Positions 54,166 to 63,011 of a stretch of 64,000 bases of DNA are shown here, piece by piece. Location of the stretch: assembly GCF_007362475.1 (NCBI RefSeq), contig NZ_CP041687.1, positions 1,116,001 through 1,180,000 on the forward strand. Reading direction: 5' to 3'. Position numbers and translations under genes: made by a program. Each line of letters opens with the position of its first letter. Positions within the stretch are counted from its first letter, which is position 1. The notes under the pieces are model-generated. The model saw only the letters and a list, made by a program, of their open reading frames with translations. It was not told where the DNA came from and ran no database searches. This DNA comes from Chryseobacterium sp. SNU WT5 (GTDB lineage: Bacteria; Bacteroidota; Bacteroidia; Flavobacteriales; Weeksellaceae).

Positions 54166-55170
54166 ATGAAAAACAAGGCTCTTCTTTATTTACATATTTT
54201 CTATTGGTTAATCTATATGATTGGGAGCATACTCATTCCCTATTATGTGTTTCAAATAGGTCACCCTATTTTAGACGTTACCTTCTTTATTACAAGTTTT
54301 GCCTGTTTCTATATTAATTATTTCTTGGTCGCACCAGCATTTTTCGACATCAATAAATTGTATAAAACGATTGTGGGATTCTTCTTAAGTGTTTTGTTTT
54401 TTGTAGCCATCCGATTTTGTATCGAAGAATGGTTTCTTCCGCACTTTTGGGGTTTTAGAAATTATGCTGAAGAAACAAGTTTTGGTTTCTATTTTTTTGA
54501 TAATATTTATTTCAGCAGCAACACTATATTTCTCAGTACGGTTTTTTGGTTATTTAAAAGATTCTCTGATTCTGAAAAAGAAAAAAGTCTTTTATTGAGT
54601 GAAAAGAAAAGTGCGCAACTTCAAGCTTTAAAAACACAAATTAATCCACATTTTATCTTTAATTCGTTGAATAATATCTATTCGTTAGTGTATCAAAAAT
54701 CAGACAAAGCGTTACCAGCATTGGAAGAACTAAGCCAGTTATTGAGATACAGCACCAAAGATTTGGAAAAAGATTATATTTCTTTAGATAAAGAAATTGG
54801 ATATATTGATAGTCTGATCGCACTCGAAAAATTAAGAATTAAAAATCCCGAACTTTTAATAGTAGAAAAAAACATCAATCATCCGAACCTGCATATTTCA
54901 CCAATGTTATTGGTTCCTTTTGTAGAAAACGCTTTCAAACATGGAGATTTCGGCGGAAAAGGATTTACTTTAAAAATGAATGATACAGATTATATTTTAG
55001 GCTTTTATCTTCATAATTTTAAAAATGAAAAAGTGAAAGATGCTGTTTCCGGAATTGGAATTGACAATGTTAAAAAGCGTCTCGAAATTTTGTATCCGAA
55101 AAATCACGAATTAAATATTATAGAATCTGAAACAGAATTTACCGTAGATTTGAAAATCAAATTAGGATAA
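54166..55170 (+). CDS. LytS-type sensor histidine kinase
   Basis: 334 residues. Four membrane helices in the first 135 residues (no periplasmic sensor of size), then a coiled-coil linker (SEKEKSLLLSEKKSAQLQ), His_kinase domain with the phospho-acceptor His in QINPHFIFNSLNNI (about residue 162), and HATPase part with the N-box PFVENAFKHG and GIGIDNVKKRLEI. This is the usual short Bacteroidota form of the LytS/YpdA family. It is paired with the LytTR regulator 15 bases downstream. Confidence 0.9.
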   Translation: MKNKALLYLHIFYWLIYMIGSILIPYYVFQIGHPILDVTFFITSFACFYINYFLVAPAFFDINKLYKTIVGFFLSVLFFVAIRFCIEEWFLPHFWGFRNYAEETSFGFYFFDNIYFSSNTIFLSTVFWLFKRFSDSEKEKSLLLSEKKSAQLQALKTQINPHFIFNSLNNIYSLVYQKSDKALPALEELSQLLRYSTKDLEKDYISLDKEIGYIDSLIALEKLRIKNPELLIVEKNINHPNLHISPMLLVPFVENAFKHGDFGGKGFTLKMNDTDYILGFYLHNFKNEKVKDAVSGIGIDNVKKRLEILYPKNHELNIIESETEFTVDLKIKLG

Positions 55171-55185
55171 AAGACGAATTTAACC

Positions 55186-55881
55186 ATGCAGAAAATAAAA
55201 TGTATTATCGTTGACGATGAACCTTTGGCAGTTCAGTTGCTGGAAAATTATGTTCAGAAAATTCCGTTTTTAGAATTGGTTTTTACTTCCGATAATCCAA
55301 TCACGGTTTTGGAATATATTCAAAATAATGAGGCTGATCTTATTTTTCTCGATATTCAAATGTCACAATTATCAGGTATCAACTTTATGAAAATTGCTGG
55401 CGAGCAACTCAAATATATTTTGACAACTGCTTATTCAGAATATGCTCTAGAAGGGTACGAGCACAATGTTGTTGATTATCTTTTGAAACCAATTTCATTC
55501 GTCCGTTTTGAAAAAAGCACTTTGAAAGCACAAGAATTTTTTCCTATAAGAGATTCTGCTCATTCTCATTTTTTCGTAAAATCTTCCGGCCAACAGAACC
55601 GAATTAATTTTGACGATTTACTTTTTATTGAAAGTATTAAAGATTACGTCAGTATCAACACAGAAAATCAGGAACATATTGTTTTAGAAACTTTAAAATC
55701 CTTAGAAAATCAACTTCCCGATCGTTTTGCGAGAGTTCATAAATCCTTCATTATCAATTTAAATAAAATTCAAACTATTGATGGGAAAAATATTCAATTG
55801 ATTTCTGAGAAAACAATTCCGATTGGGGAAACGTACAAATCTGATTTTCTTTTAAAAATAAAGAACCGCTCAATTTCTTGA
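55186..55881 (+). CDS. LytTR-family response regulator
   Basis: 231 residues. Receiver domain (1-120) with IIVDDEPLAV, phospho-acceptor Asp in LIFLDIQMSQLSGI (about residue 56), conserved Thr and Lys in TAYSEYALEGYE and DYLLKPI. The LytTR DNA-binding domain (about 130-230) has INFDDLLFIESIKDYVSI and FARVHKSFIINLNKI. It is the cognate partner of the preceding kinase; its DNA site may be the direct repeat at 54095. The last codons lie inside a hairpin (55863-55888). Confidence 0.92.
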   Translation: MQKIKCIIVDDEPLAVQLLENYVQKIPFLELVFTSDNPITVLEYIQNNEADLIFLDIQMSQLSGINFMKIAGEQLKYILTTAYSEYALEGYEHNVVDYLLKPISFVRFEKSTLKAQEFFPIRDSAHSHFFVKSSGQQNRINFDDLLFIESIKDYVSINTENQEHIVLETLKSLENQLPDRFARVHKSFIINLNKIQTIDGKNIQLISEKTIPIGETYKSDFLLKIKNRSIS

Positions 55882-55888
55882 GCGGTTC
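55863..55888. terminator. hairpin overlapping the end of the LytTR gene
   Basis: GAACCGCTCAA (55863-55873) with TTGAGCGGTTC (55878-55888), perfect 11-base stem, loop TTTC. The stop codon TGA is 55879-55881, within the second arm. It probably stops transcription from both convergent genes, though the T-run is weak. Confidence 0.65.
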
Positions 55889-55913
55889 CAAAAATATCTT
55901 TTTCTAAAAAAGA

Positions 55914-58187
55914 TTAAGCATTTGCTGCCTCAGCTGCAATTAGATTTAATGCGGATCCTGCAACATACCAAGCGATTTGCTGCGCATTGTAAGTATGATT
56001 AGTTACAATAACATCTTTTGATCCATCTGCATGAACAAGCTCTAAAGTTAGAGGTTTCCCTGGTGCAAACTGATCTAAATCTAAAAAGTTAACGGTGTCA
56101 TCTTCCTGGAATTTATCATAGTCTGCTTTATCTGCAAAAGTTAAACCAAGCATTCCTTGTTTCTTCAAATTCGTTTCATGGATTCGAGCGAATGATTTTA
56201 CCAAAACGGCTTTTACACCAAGATGTCTCGGCTCCATCGCTGCATGCTCTCTAGAAGAACCTTCCCCATAGTTTTCATCGCCAACTACAATTGTTGGTAT
56301 ACCAGCAGCTTTATAAGCTCTGGCTACAGCAGGAACTGCCCCATACTCACCTGTTAAAGAATTTTTAACGGTGTTGGTTTCCATATTATACGAGTTAATC
56401 GCTCCGATCAACATGTTATTAGAAATATTATCTAAATGTCCACGATATTTTAACCATGGTCCCGCCATTGAGATATGGTCAGTAGTACATTTTCCAAACG
56501 CTTTAATTAAAACCTTAGCACCTGTAATATTCTGTCCGTCCCAAGCTTCAAAAGGTGCTAACAACTGAAGTCGATCTGACGTAGGGCTTACCGCAATCTT
56601 AACAGCAGAACCATCATGTGATGGTGCTTGATAACCATTATCATCCACCGCAAAACCTTTAGCAGGTAATTCGAAACCGCTCGGCTCATTTAATTTTACT
56701 TGCTCTCCGGCTTCATTCGTCAAAGTATCGGTAATCGGATTGAAATCTAATCTACCTGAAATTGCCACAGCAGCTACCATTTCTGGAGAAGCTACAAAAG
56801 CGTGAGTATTTGGATTTCCATCTGCTCTTTTTGCAAAGTTTCTGTTGAATGAATGAATAATTGAGTTTTTCTCTCCTTTATCAGAACCTTCTCTATCCCA
56901 CTGCCCGATACATGGTCCACATGCATTAGTAAAAATTCTGGTAGATTCAAACTTTCTGAATGAATCTAAGAACCCATCTCTTTCAGCAGTAAATTTCACT
57001 TGCTCTGAACCTGGATTGATTCCTAAAATTGCTTTAGGTTTCACTCCTTTTGCAAAAGCATCTTCTACAACAGATGCTGCTCTTGATAAATCTTCGTAAG
57101 ATGAGTTGGTACAAGAACCAATTAATGCCCACTCTACTTCAATTGGCCATCCGTTAGCCACTGCTTTATCATGAAATTCAGCTACCGGCGTTGCCAAATC
57201 TGGAGTAAATGGTCCATTTAAATGAGGAGTTAATTCATCTAAATTAATTTCAATTACCTGATCAAAATATTGTTCTGGATTTGCATAAACCTCATCATCC
57301 CCGGTTAAGTGCTCTGCAATTTTATCAGCAGCATCTACGACATCCTGTCTTCCAGTTGCAGATAAATATCTACGCATAGAATCGTCATATCCAAAGGTTG
57401 AGGTCGTTGCACCGATTTCGGCACCCATATTACAGATTGTTCCTTTTCCAGTAGCAGAAAGTGATTGTGCACCTTCACCAAAATACTCTACAATACATCC
57501 TGTTCCTCCTTTTACAGTAAGGATCCCAGCAACTTTAAGAATAATATCTTTTGCAGCAGTCCAGCCGCTTAATCTTCCTGTTAACTTAATACCGATCAGC
57601 TTTGGCATTTTAAGTTCCCAAGCCATTCCTGCCATTACATCTACCGCATCTGCACCACCAACACCAATTGCGACCATTCCTAATCCACCTGCATTTACGG
57701 TGTGTGAGTCAGTTCCGATCATCATTCCACCTGGGAATGCATAGTTCTCTAAAACTACCTGGTGAATAATTCCAGCACCTGGTTTCCAAAAACCAATACC
57801 ATATTTATCACAAACAGAACTCAAGAAATTAAAAACTTCTGAGTTTTTATTAATTCCCTCCTGTAAATCTGCTTCCGCACCGACTCTAGCCTGAATTAAG
57901 TGATCTGCATGCGCTGTTGAAGGAACTGCAACTTTAGCTTTTCCTGCCTGCATAAATTGCAATAACGCCATTTGCGCAGTTGCATCCTGCATCGCTACTC
58001 TATCTGGAGCGAAATCTACATAAGAGTTTCCTCTCTCATAAGTTTGCGTTGCATTACCCTCCCAAAGGTGGGTGTAAAGAATTTTCTCTGCAAGTGTTAG
58101 CGGTTTTCCCACAGCTTTTCTAGCTGCTTCTACCTTTTCAGGATAACGCTCGTACACTTTCTTAATCATATCAATGTCGAAAGTCAT
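55914..58187 (-). CDS. acn: aconitate hydratase (mitochondrial type)
   Basis: 757-residue enzyme of the TCA cycle (citrate to isocitrate) with a 4Fe-4S cluster. Cluster cysteines in [11 protein letters not shown] (about residue 355) and [11 protein letters not shown] (about 420). The swivel domain is visible at the C-terminal quarter with [14 protein letters not shown] and the [10 protein letters not shown] linker. The sequence is of the mitochondrial-like group found in Bacteroidota, not AcnA or AcnB of E. coli. Divergent from the CD225 gene by 143 bases, single-gene unit with a TATTTTTG box (58222-58229, minus strand). Confidence 0.95.
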   Translation of the reverse strand: MTFDIDMIKKVYERYPEKVEAARKAVGKPLTLAEKILYTHLWEGNATQTYERGNSYVDFAPDRVAMQDATAQMALLQFMQAGKAKVAVPSTAHADHLIQARVGAEADLQEGINKNSEVFNFLSSVCDKYGIGFWKPGAGIIHQVVLENYAFPGGMMIGTDSHTVNAGGLGMVAIGVGGADAVDVMAGMAWELKMPKLIGIKLTGRLSGWTAAKDIILKVAGILTVKGGTGCIVEYFGEGAQSLSATGKGTICNMGAEIGATTSTFGYDDSMRRYLSATGRQDVVDAADKIAEHLTGDDEVYANPEQYFDQVIEINLDELTPHLNGPFTPDLATPVAEFHDKAVANGWPIEVEWALIGSCTNSSYEDLSRAASVVEDAFAKGVKPKAILGINPGSEQVKFTAERDGFLDSFRKFESTRIFTNACGPCIGQWDREGSDKGEKNSIIHSFNRNFAKRADGNPNTHAFVASPEMVAAVAISGRLDFNPITDTLTNEAGEQVKLNEPSGFELPAKGFAVDDNGYQAPSHDGSAVKIAVSPTSDRLQLLAPFEAWDGQNITGAKVLIKAFGKCTTDHISMAGPWLKYRGHLDNISNNMLIGAINSYNMETNTVKNSLTGEYGAVPAVARAYKAAGIPTIVVGDENYGEGSSREHAAMEPRHLGVKAVLVKSFARIHETNLKKQGMLGLTFADKADYDKFQEDDTVNFLDLDQFAPGKPLTLELVHADGSKDVIVTNHTYNAQQIAWYVAGSALNLIAAEAANA

Positions 58188-58221
58188 ATTTATATTGTTT
58201 TAATTATCAACGTTAGAAACC

Positions 58222-58229
58222 CAAAAATA
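58222..58229 (-). promoter_or_regulatory. -7 promoter box of the aconitase gene
   Basis: TATTTTTG on the minus strand, exact TAnnTTTG match, 35 bases before the ATG. Confidence 0.55.
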
Positions 58230-58330
58230 CAAAATTTTTTAGGTATAGATTGCTTAATCTCATTTAGAATAAATATAAATATGATGTGGATTATCTATTT
58301 TTCATTACTTTTATCGAAAATTAACAACAA

Positions 58331-58621
58331 ATGACGACTCAAGATTTCACTCCGAACGCAAATGGTATTCCACCAAAAACATGGTTAGTAGAATCAATTT
58401 TAGTAACGATTTTCTGCTGCCAAATTCTGGGAATCATCAGCATTATCTATGCTGCGGGTGTAGAATCAAAATTCTACCGCGGCGATGTAGCAGGGGCAGA
58501 AAGTTCCTCAAGAACAGCAAAAACCTTAGTACTTGTAAGTGTCGCCTGTGGTGTGATTACTGTAATTTCAATTGCGATCATGTTATCACTGGGAGTGTTT
58601 GCAGGCCTTTATAATAATTAG
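58331..58621 (+). CDS. CD225/dispanin family membrane protein
   Basis: 96 residues with two membrane segments: about 21-43 (ESILVTIFCCQILGIISIIYA) and about 70-92. Sequence between them, GVESKFYRGDVAGAESSSRTAKTL, matches the intracellular loop of CD225 proteins (as in IFITM). The PPKTWLVESI before the first segment is also a family mark. Bacterial role unknown. Its stop TAG overlaps the GTG start of the next gene by one base. Confidence 0.85.
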   Translation: MTTQDFTPNANGIPPKTWLVESILVTIFCCQILGIISIIYAAGVESKFYRGDVAGAESSSRTAKTLVLVSVACGVITVISIAIMLSLGVFAGLYNN

Positions 58622-59001
58622 TGAATATCCTTAAAAAGAAATACTTATTTTTAATAATATCACTACTTTTAGGCGGCGGGTTATTATTCTATTATTGGTT
58701 TAATCCGCAATCTGAAAGCTATCTGCTAAAATGCCCTTTCAAATTCTTCACGGGATACGATTGCCCTGGCTGTGGTAGTCAAAGAGCTCTTCACGCTACA
58801 TTGCATGGCCAGTTCCGCGAAGCGTTTTCATACAATCCGTTATTTATTATCGCTCTTCCCTATGTGTTGACAGGGATCTTATTTGAGTGGTTTGGCTTAA
58901 AATATTCTTATCCTAAAACAAGAAAAATTTTATTTGGAAGTACAGCGATTTATACTGTCACTGGAATCATCATTCTGTTCTTTATTATAAGAAATTTATA
59001 A
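58621..59001 (+). CDS. DUF2752 membrane protein
   Basis: 126 residues starting GTG at 58621, overlapping the CD225 stop. Three hydrophobic segments (about 7-25, 70-90, 102-124), and between the first two the family signature LLKCPFKFFTGYDCPGCGSQRA (in two parts, residues 36-57): four-Cys-like CP...DCPGCG. The motif could bind a metal. Role unknown. Coupling with CD225 suggests a small membrane complex. Confidence 0.85.
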   Translation: MNILKKKYLFLIISLLLGGGLLFYYWFNPQSESYLLKCPFKFFTGYDCPGCGSQRALHATLHGQFREAFSYNPLFIIALPYVLTGILFEWFGLKYSYPKTRKILFGSTAIYTVTGIIILFFIIRNL

Positions 59002-59033
59002 TTTCTTATTTTTGCAGGCATGCTCAATTACTA

Positions 59034-59786
59034 ATGAAAAACTTCTTCACTTTTCTTCTTTTAACCACCTCTATCATTTTCTCCGCACAGAAAAAATCAG
59101 TTGTTTCTAAAAACACTACGAAAAAGCCAATTGCTTCCGTAAAACCCACGCTACATTTAGATCATGTAAAACTGAATGATTCTGTATGTGCTCTTATTCC
59201 GTATAAGAAAGATCGCAAGTCTGGATTCACCAATCAGCAAGGCAAAATAATAATCCAACCAATTTATAGTAATGTTGGCTTTTTTACAGAAGATTGTAAT
59301 CTCTTAAATTCTCCGAATAATAAAGTCCGGAAATTTGGTACAAAAAAATATGCATCCGTACGTTTGAATGATGAAGACTACAGAATTAATGACCAAGGCA
59401 GGAGAGTATATCACTTCAAAAAGGAGGATTTAGGAAAATGTCCATCAGAATTCAAAGCGCAATTATTTCATGCCTATATTATGAATCGCTCTTATGGAAT
59501 AATAGAGGATTCTAAATTTGAGAATCCAGCAGATTTTCGACAATTTACCATTTATCCGCAATATGATTATCTACACATTTTAGAAGGTGATGATTTGAAA
59601 AACCCAATGATCATTGCTGTGAAAAATGATAAATTTGGCATCATCAATGTGAATAGCAAAGTAATAATACCTTTTGAATATGCCGATATCAAAAGAAATT
59701 ACAGCTGGAAATTGGGCCGTTTATTTGAAGTTTCTAAAGACGGTATCAATCACTACTATGTTGACATCAATAATAGATCATATTAA
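59034..59786 (+). CDS. exported WG-repeat protein
   Basis: 250 residues: signal peptide ending IFSAQ, then two visible WG-type repeats: KKDRKSGFTNQQGKIIIQPIY (about residues 58-78) and KNDKFGIINVNSKVIIPFEY (about 200-220). Each has the G[FI]xNxxGKxIIPxxY pattern. Similar short exported repeat proteins are common in Bacteroidota. Role unknown. Follows the DUF2752 gene by 32 bases and could be in one transcript. Confidence 0.8.
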   Translation: MKNFFTFLLLTTSIIFSAQKKSVVSKNTTKKPIASVKPTLHLDHVKLNDSVCALIPYKKDRKSGFTNQQGKIIIQPIYSNVGFFTEDCNLLNSPNNKVRKFGTKKYASVRLNDEDYRINDQGRRVYHFKKEDLGKCPSEFKAQLFHAYIMNRSYGIIEDSKFENPADFRQFTIYPQYDYLHILEGDDLKNPMIIAVKNDKFGIINVNSKVIIPFEYADIKRNYSWKLGRLFEVSKDGINHYYVDINNRSY

Positions 59787-59799
59787 CGAAAACTTTTTG

Positions 59800-59807
59800 T
59801 AGTTTTG
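59800..59807 (+). promoter_or_regulatory. -7 promoter box of the TPP-regulated receptor
   Basis: TAGTTTTG, exact TAnnTTTG match. The transcript would begin around 59812, a few bases before the TPP aptamer. Confidence 0.6.
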
Positions 59808-59813
59808 CACCCA

Positions 59814-59892
59814 GAAATTAAAGGGGTGCTATAAAAAGCTGAGATTATACCCAATGAACCTGGAACAGGTAATGCTGTTTAGGGACAATTCG
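59814..59892 (+). ncRNA. TPP riboswitch (THI element)
   Basis: All main elements are in order: GGGGTGC (59823-59829), CTGAGA (59839-59844), ATACCC (59847-59852), GAACCTG (59856-59862), P5 hairpin AACAG/CTGTT (59864-59868 with 59875-59879) enclosing GTAATG, and TAGGGA (59880-59885). It senses thiamine pyrophosphate and sits 5' of the TonB-dependent receptor. The downstream ACCCCTTT (59933-59940) could pair with AAAGGGGT (59820-59827), a likely switch between two folds. Confidence 0.93.
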
Positions 59893-59932
59893 AAATCATG
59901 CAAATGATATTCGAAACCGTATAACAATCGAA

Positions 59933-59940
59933 ACCCCTTT
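59933..59940 (+). promoter_or_regulatory. possible expression-platform arm of the TPP riboswitch
   Basis: ACCCCTTT is fully complementary to AAAGGGGT (59820-59827) at the start of the aptamer, and would undo the P2 stem. Inferred from pairing only. Confidence 0.45.
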
Positions 59941-59968
59941 TATTCAATTAATCTTAAAAATTAAAAGA

Positions 59969-62101
59969 ATGAAAGGATTTATTTTTTTCGGACTTATCGC
60001 AAGTCCATTCTACTTCGCACAAAACACCGTGCAAGATTCCCTCAAGACGAAGGAAATTGAAAGCATCAACTTTCTAAAACGACTGCCCGTCACCAAAGAA
60101 ATCATTAATGTCGAAAAAGATTTAGGTCAAAAAAACCTTGGTCAGGATTTACCGATTTTATTAAAAAATCAAATGTCTGTGATTTCGACTTCTGATGCTG
60201 GAAATGGTGTTGGCTATACTGGATTTAGAATTCGCGGAGTTGGTGGAACAGCAATTAATGTAATGCTGAACGGCGTTCCTTACAATGATTCAGAATCTCA
60301 AGGAACATTCTTTGTAAATGTGGGTGACTTAACAAGTTCTGCTTCTCAGATCATTATTCAGCGCGGGGTTGGTACTTCATCAAACGGAGTTTCTGCTTTC
60401 GGAGCAAGTGTAAATGTGATTACCAAAAGCCCAGCGAACGAATTCTATTTGAAAACAGACGATTCTTATGGATCTTTCAACACTTATAAGTATTCCGCAG
60501 AAGCGGGTAGCGGGAAATTCTGGAACAACCGCCTTTCTGTGATGGGAAGATATACCAAAATTCATTCTGATGGTTATATTGACCGGGCATTTTCGGATCT
60601 GAATTCCTATAATTTTTCGGCGCTTTTTGAAGAGAATAAAACAAAAATTCGACTATTGGCGTTTGGTGGTAAGGAAAAAACCTACCAAGCTTGGAACGGC
60701 ATTAGCAAAGAGAAATATGAAAAGGACCCTCGAACTAATGGATCCGGCAAATATAAAGATCTTGCCACTGGTGAAAAGAAATTTTATGATAATGAAACTG
60801 ATAATTACAGACAAAATCATTACCAATTATTGTGGGAACAAAACCTTAATCCGAATTGGAACTTAGAAACTACTTTTCATTACACCGATGGAAAAGGGTA
60901 TTATGAAAATTACAAACAAGTCGATGAAAATGATCAATGGGCGGCTAAATTCGCCGATTACAATCTACAAATACCAGTAGTAAATGGCCTTCCCCTAGCA
61001 AAGTCTGATTTTATAAGAAAAAAATGGTTAGACAATGATTTCTACGGAGCAGTTTCTACTCTTTACGGTAAATTTAATAATATCGATGTAAATTTTGGAG
61101 TTGTTGGAAACCAATATTATGGCAGACATTTCGGCAATGTAACTGGCGTACAACTTACCAATGTGAAAGAACACGAATACTATCGGAACCGATCTATAAA
61201 AAACGAATTGTCAGGTTTTGCAAAAGCAATTATCAAATTAAATCAATTTGAATTGTATGGGGATCTGCAGCTTAGAAACATTAATTACGACACTAAAATA
61301 ATTCAGCAAGGAGATAGTGAAGGTGTAAACTTAGAACGAAATTGGCTATTCTTTAATCCAAAAGCTGGTGTTAATTATAAAATAAATTCAGGCAAACTAT
61401 TTTTCTCTTACGCACACGCTCATCGTGAACCCAATAGAGATGACCTTTTCGCCAGTCCTGGGGTCAAGGCAGAAAGACTTCACGATTTTGAAGCTGGGTT
61501 GGAAAAATCTTTTGGTGTAGTCTCTTTTACCACCAATTTGTATTACATGAAATACAGCGATCAGTTGGTTTTATCTGGTGAAATTAACAGTATAGGTTCT
61601 GCCATAAGAACTAATGCGAATGGATACCGCATGGGTGTTGAAGTAGGAGCACTTGCAAAGCTTTCTGATCAATGGAACATTTCGGGGAATTTTACGCTGA
61701 GTAAGAATGAAAACATTGATTTTAAAAACAAGACAACAACCGGATTCGAGAATCTTGGAAATACTCCAATTTCATTTTCACCAAATATTATCGGTAATAT
61801 TTTATTAAACTATTCACCAGCAGCTAATTTTAGTTTAGGCATTCAGAACCAATATGTTGGAAGCCAATACTTAGACAACACCAATGATGAAAACCTCAAA
61901 CTAAATGATTATTTCCTGACGGATTTCAATGCAAAATATACTTTAAATTTAAAAAGAACCGAAATCGATTTAAAATTATTGGTGAATAATGTTTTAAACA
62001 AAAAATACGTAAACAATGGCTATGTTTATGATAAAGATCCTTACTACTTTTCACAAGCGGGTACCAATTTTATGTTTGGGATGAGCTTGAGATTTAATTA
62101 A
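59969..62101 (+). CDS. TonB-dependent outer-membrane receptor, probably for thiamine
   Basis: 710 residues. Signal peptide ends near PFYFAQ; plug domain (about 45-165: LLKNQMSVISTSDAGNGVG, FRIRGVGGTAINVMLNGVPYND and SASQIIIQRGVGTSSNGVSAFG in pieces); barrel to the C-terminal NFMFGMSLRFN with the final aromatic residue. It is directly controlled by a TPP riboswitch, so the cargo is probably thiamine or a related vitamer. No thiamine permease or synthesis gene is beside it. Followed by a strong terminator. Confidence 0.93.
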   Translation: MKGFIFFGLIASPFYFAQNTVQDSLKTKEIESINFLKRLPVTKEIINVEKDLGQKNLGQDLPILLKNQMSVISTSDAGNGVGYTGFRIRGVGGTAINVMLNGVPYNDSESQGTFFVNVGDLTSSASQIIIQRGVGTSSNGVSAFGASVNVITKSPANEFYLKTDDSYGSFNTYKYSAEAGSGKFWNNRLSVMGRYTKIHSDGYIDRAFSDLNSYNFSALFEENKTKIRLLAFGGKEKTYQAWNGISKEKYEKDPRTNGSGKYKDLATGEKKFYDNETDNYRQNHYQLLWEQNLNPNWNLETTFHYTDGKGYYENYKQVDENDQWAAKFADYNLQIPVVNGLPLAKSDFIRKKWLDNDFYGAVSTLYGKFNNIDVNFGVVGNQYYGRHFGNVTGVQLTNVKEHEYYRNRSIKNELSGFAKAIIKLNQFELYGDLQLRNINYDTKIIQQGDSEGVNLERNWLFFNPKAGVNYKINSGKLFFSYAHAHREPNRDDLFASPGVKAERLHDFEAGLEKSFGVVSFTTNLYYMKYSDQLVLSGEINSIGSAIRTNANGYRMGVEVGALAKLSDQWNISGNFTLSKNENIDFKNKTTTGFENLGNTPISFSPNIIGNILLNYSPAANFSLGIQNQYVGSQYLDNTNDENLKLNDYFLTDFNAKYTLNLKRTEIDLKLLVNNVLNKKYVNNGYVYDKDPYYFSQAGTNFMFGMSLRFN

Positions 62102-62144
62102 GAAAACACATTTCTATATATTCATTACATTTTTTTTATTAAGG

Positions 62145-62174
62145 ATACTCCAAATTTTTTTGGAGTATTTTTTT
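62145..62174 (+). terminator. terminator of the TPP-regulated receptor gene
   Basis: ATACTCCA (62145-62152) with TGGAGTAT (62161-62168), AT-only loop and T-run to 62174. Confidence 0.85.
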
Positions 62175-62294
62175 GAAATAATAAAAGTTTGTAACCATAA
62201 CAGATCGCTCGACAATTAATAAGTAAATTAGGTTGAATTGTGTATCGTTTATAATTTTGATTAATACAATCAAAATACATAAATTTGCCAACGT

Positions 62295-63011
62295 ATGAAT
62301 TTCTCCTCCTTACTTCTAGAATTTTTAAAAAGAAACAGCACTGCGACCATTATAGGTTTCGGAACTTTTTATTTGAATTATATTAATGCTGAACTTGATA
62401 AAGATGGTAAAAGCATTCTTCCACCTGGTGCAGAGGTAGCATTCAAGACAGAAGTATCTGCAGATGAAAGTGATTTATCACAGTTTATTTCTGAGAGAAA
62501 AAACATCACCCTCATCGATGCTCATATTGAGGTTAGAAAACAAGTTAATTATTGGAATTCTACCTTATACAAGGAAGGTCAACTTCACCTAGAAAATTTA
62601 GGGGATTTTTATCTTAACGATCATAAAATACATTTTACCGGCTTAAGAACTGAAAATATATCGCCTGATTTTTACGGTTTAGAGGAAATTAAGTTATCAG
62701 AAATCAATAATAAACCAAACCAGTCAAAAGCTTTTCAATTAAACAAGTCTATATTTTGGACAGTTACTTTGGTGATCTTCATCGCCGGAATTAGCTATTT
62801 AGGAGTTACTCAACCAGAAGTAATTTTCGGTAAAAGGTCTTTCAGAAAGGAAACTCCTAAAAAAAATATCGCACTCATTAAAAAGGACTCTCTACAAAAA
62901 GACTCCTTAAATACAGAGAAAATAAGAATCGACTCGCTTAAAAATGATTCTTTACAAAATTCTTTAGCACCTCCAGTTAATAAATGGAGCTCAAAAAACA
63001 AAAAAAAATAA
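62295..63011 (+). CDS. HU-CCDC81-type domain membrane protein
   Basis: 238 residues. The first 140 residues resemble the tandem HU-like domains (HU-CCDC81, bacterial): LLLEFLKRNSTATIIGFGTF, LPPGAEVAFKTEV and INLD/ITLIDAHIEVRKQVNYWN patterns. One membrane segment (about 154-172: SIFWTVTLVIFIAGISYLGV), then a basic region and a repeated KDSLQ/RIDSLKNDSLQ linker up to the basic end. In other Flavobacteriia such proteins may carry a SPOR domain instead of this tail. Stop abuts the next ATG. May bind DNA at the membrane or peptidoglycan; unproven. Confidence 0.8.
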   Translation: MNFSSLLLEFLKRNSTATIIGFGTFYLNYINAELDKDGKSILPPGAEVAFKTEVSADESDLSQFISERKNITLIDAHIEVRKQVNYWNSTLYKEGQLHLENLGDFYLNDHKIHFTGLRTENISPDFYGLEEIKLSEINNKPNQSKAFQLNKSIFWTVTLVIFIAGISYLGVTQPEVIFGKRSFRKETPKKNIALIKKDSLQKDSLNTEKIRIDSLKNDSLQNSLAPPVNKWSSKNKKK

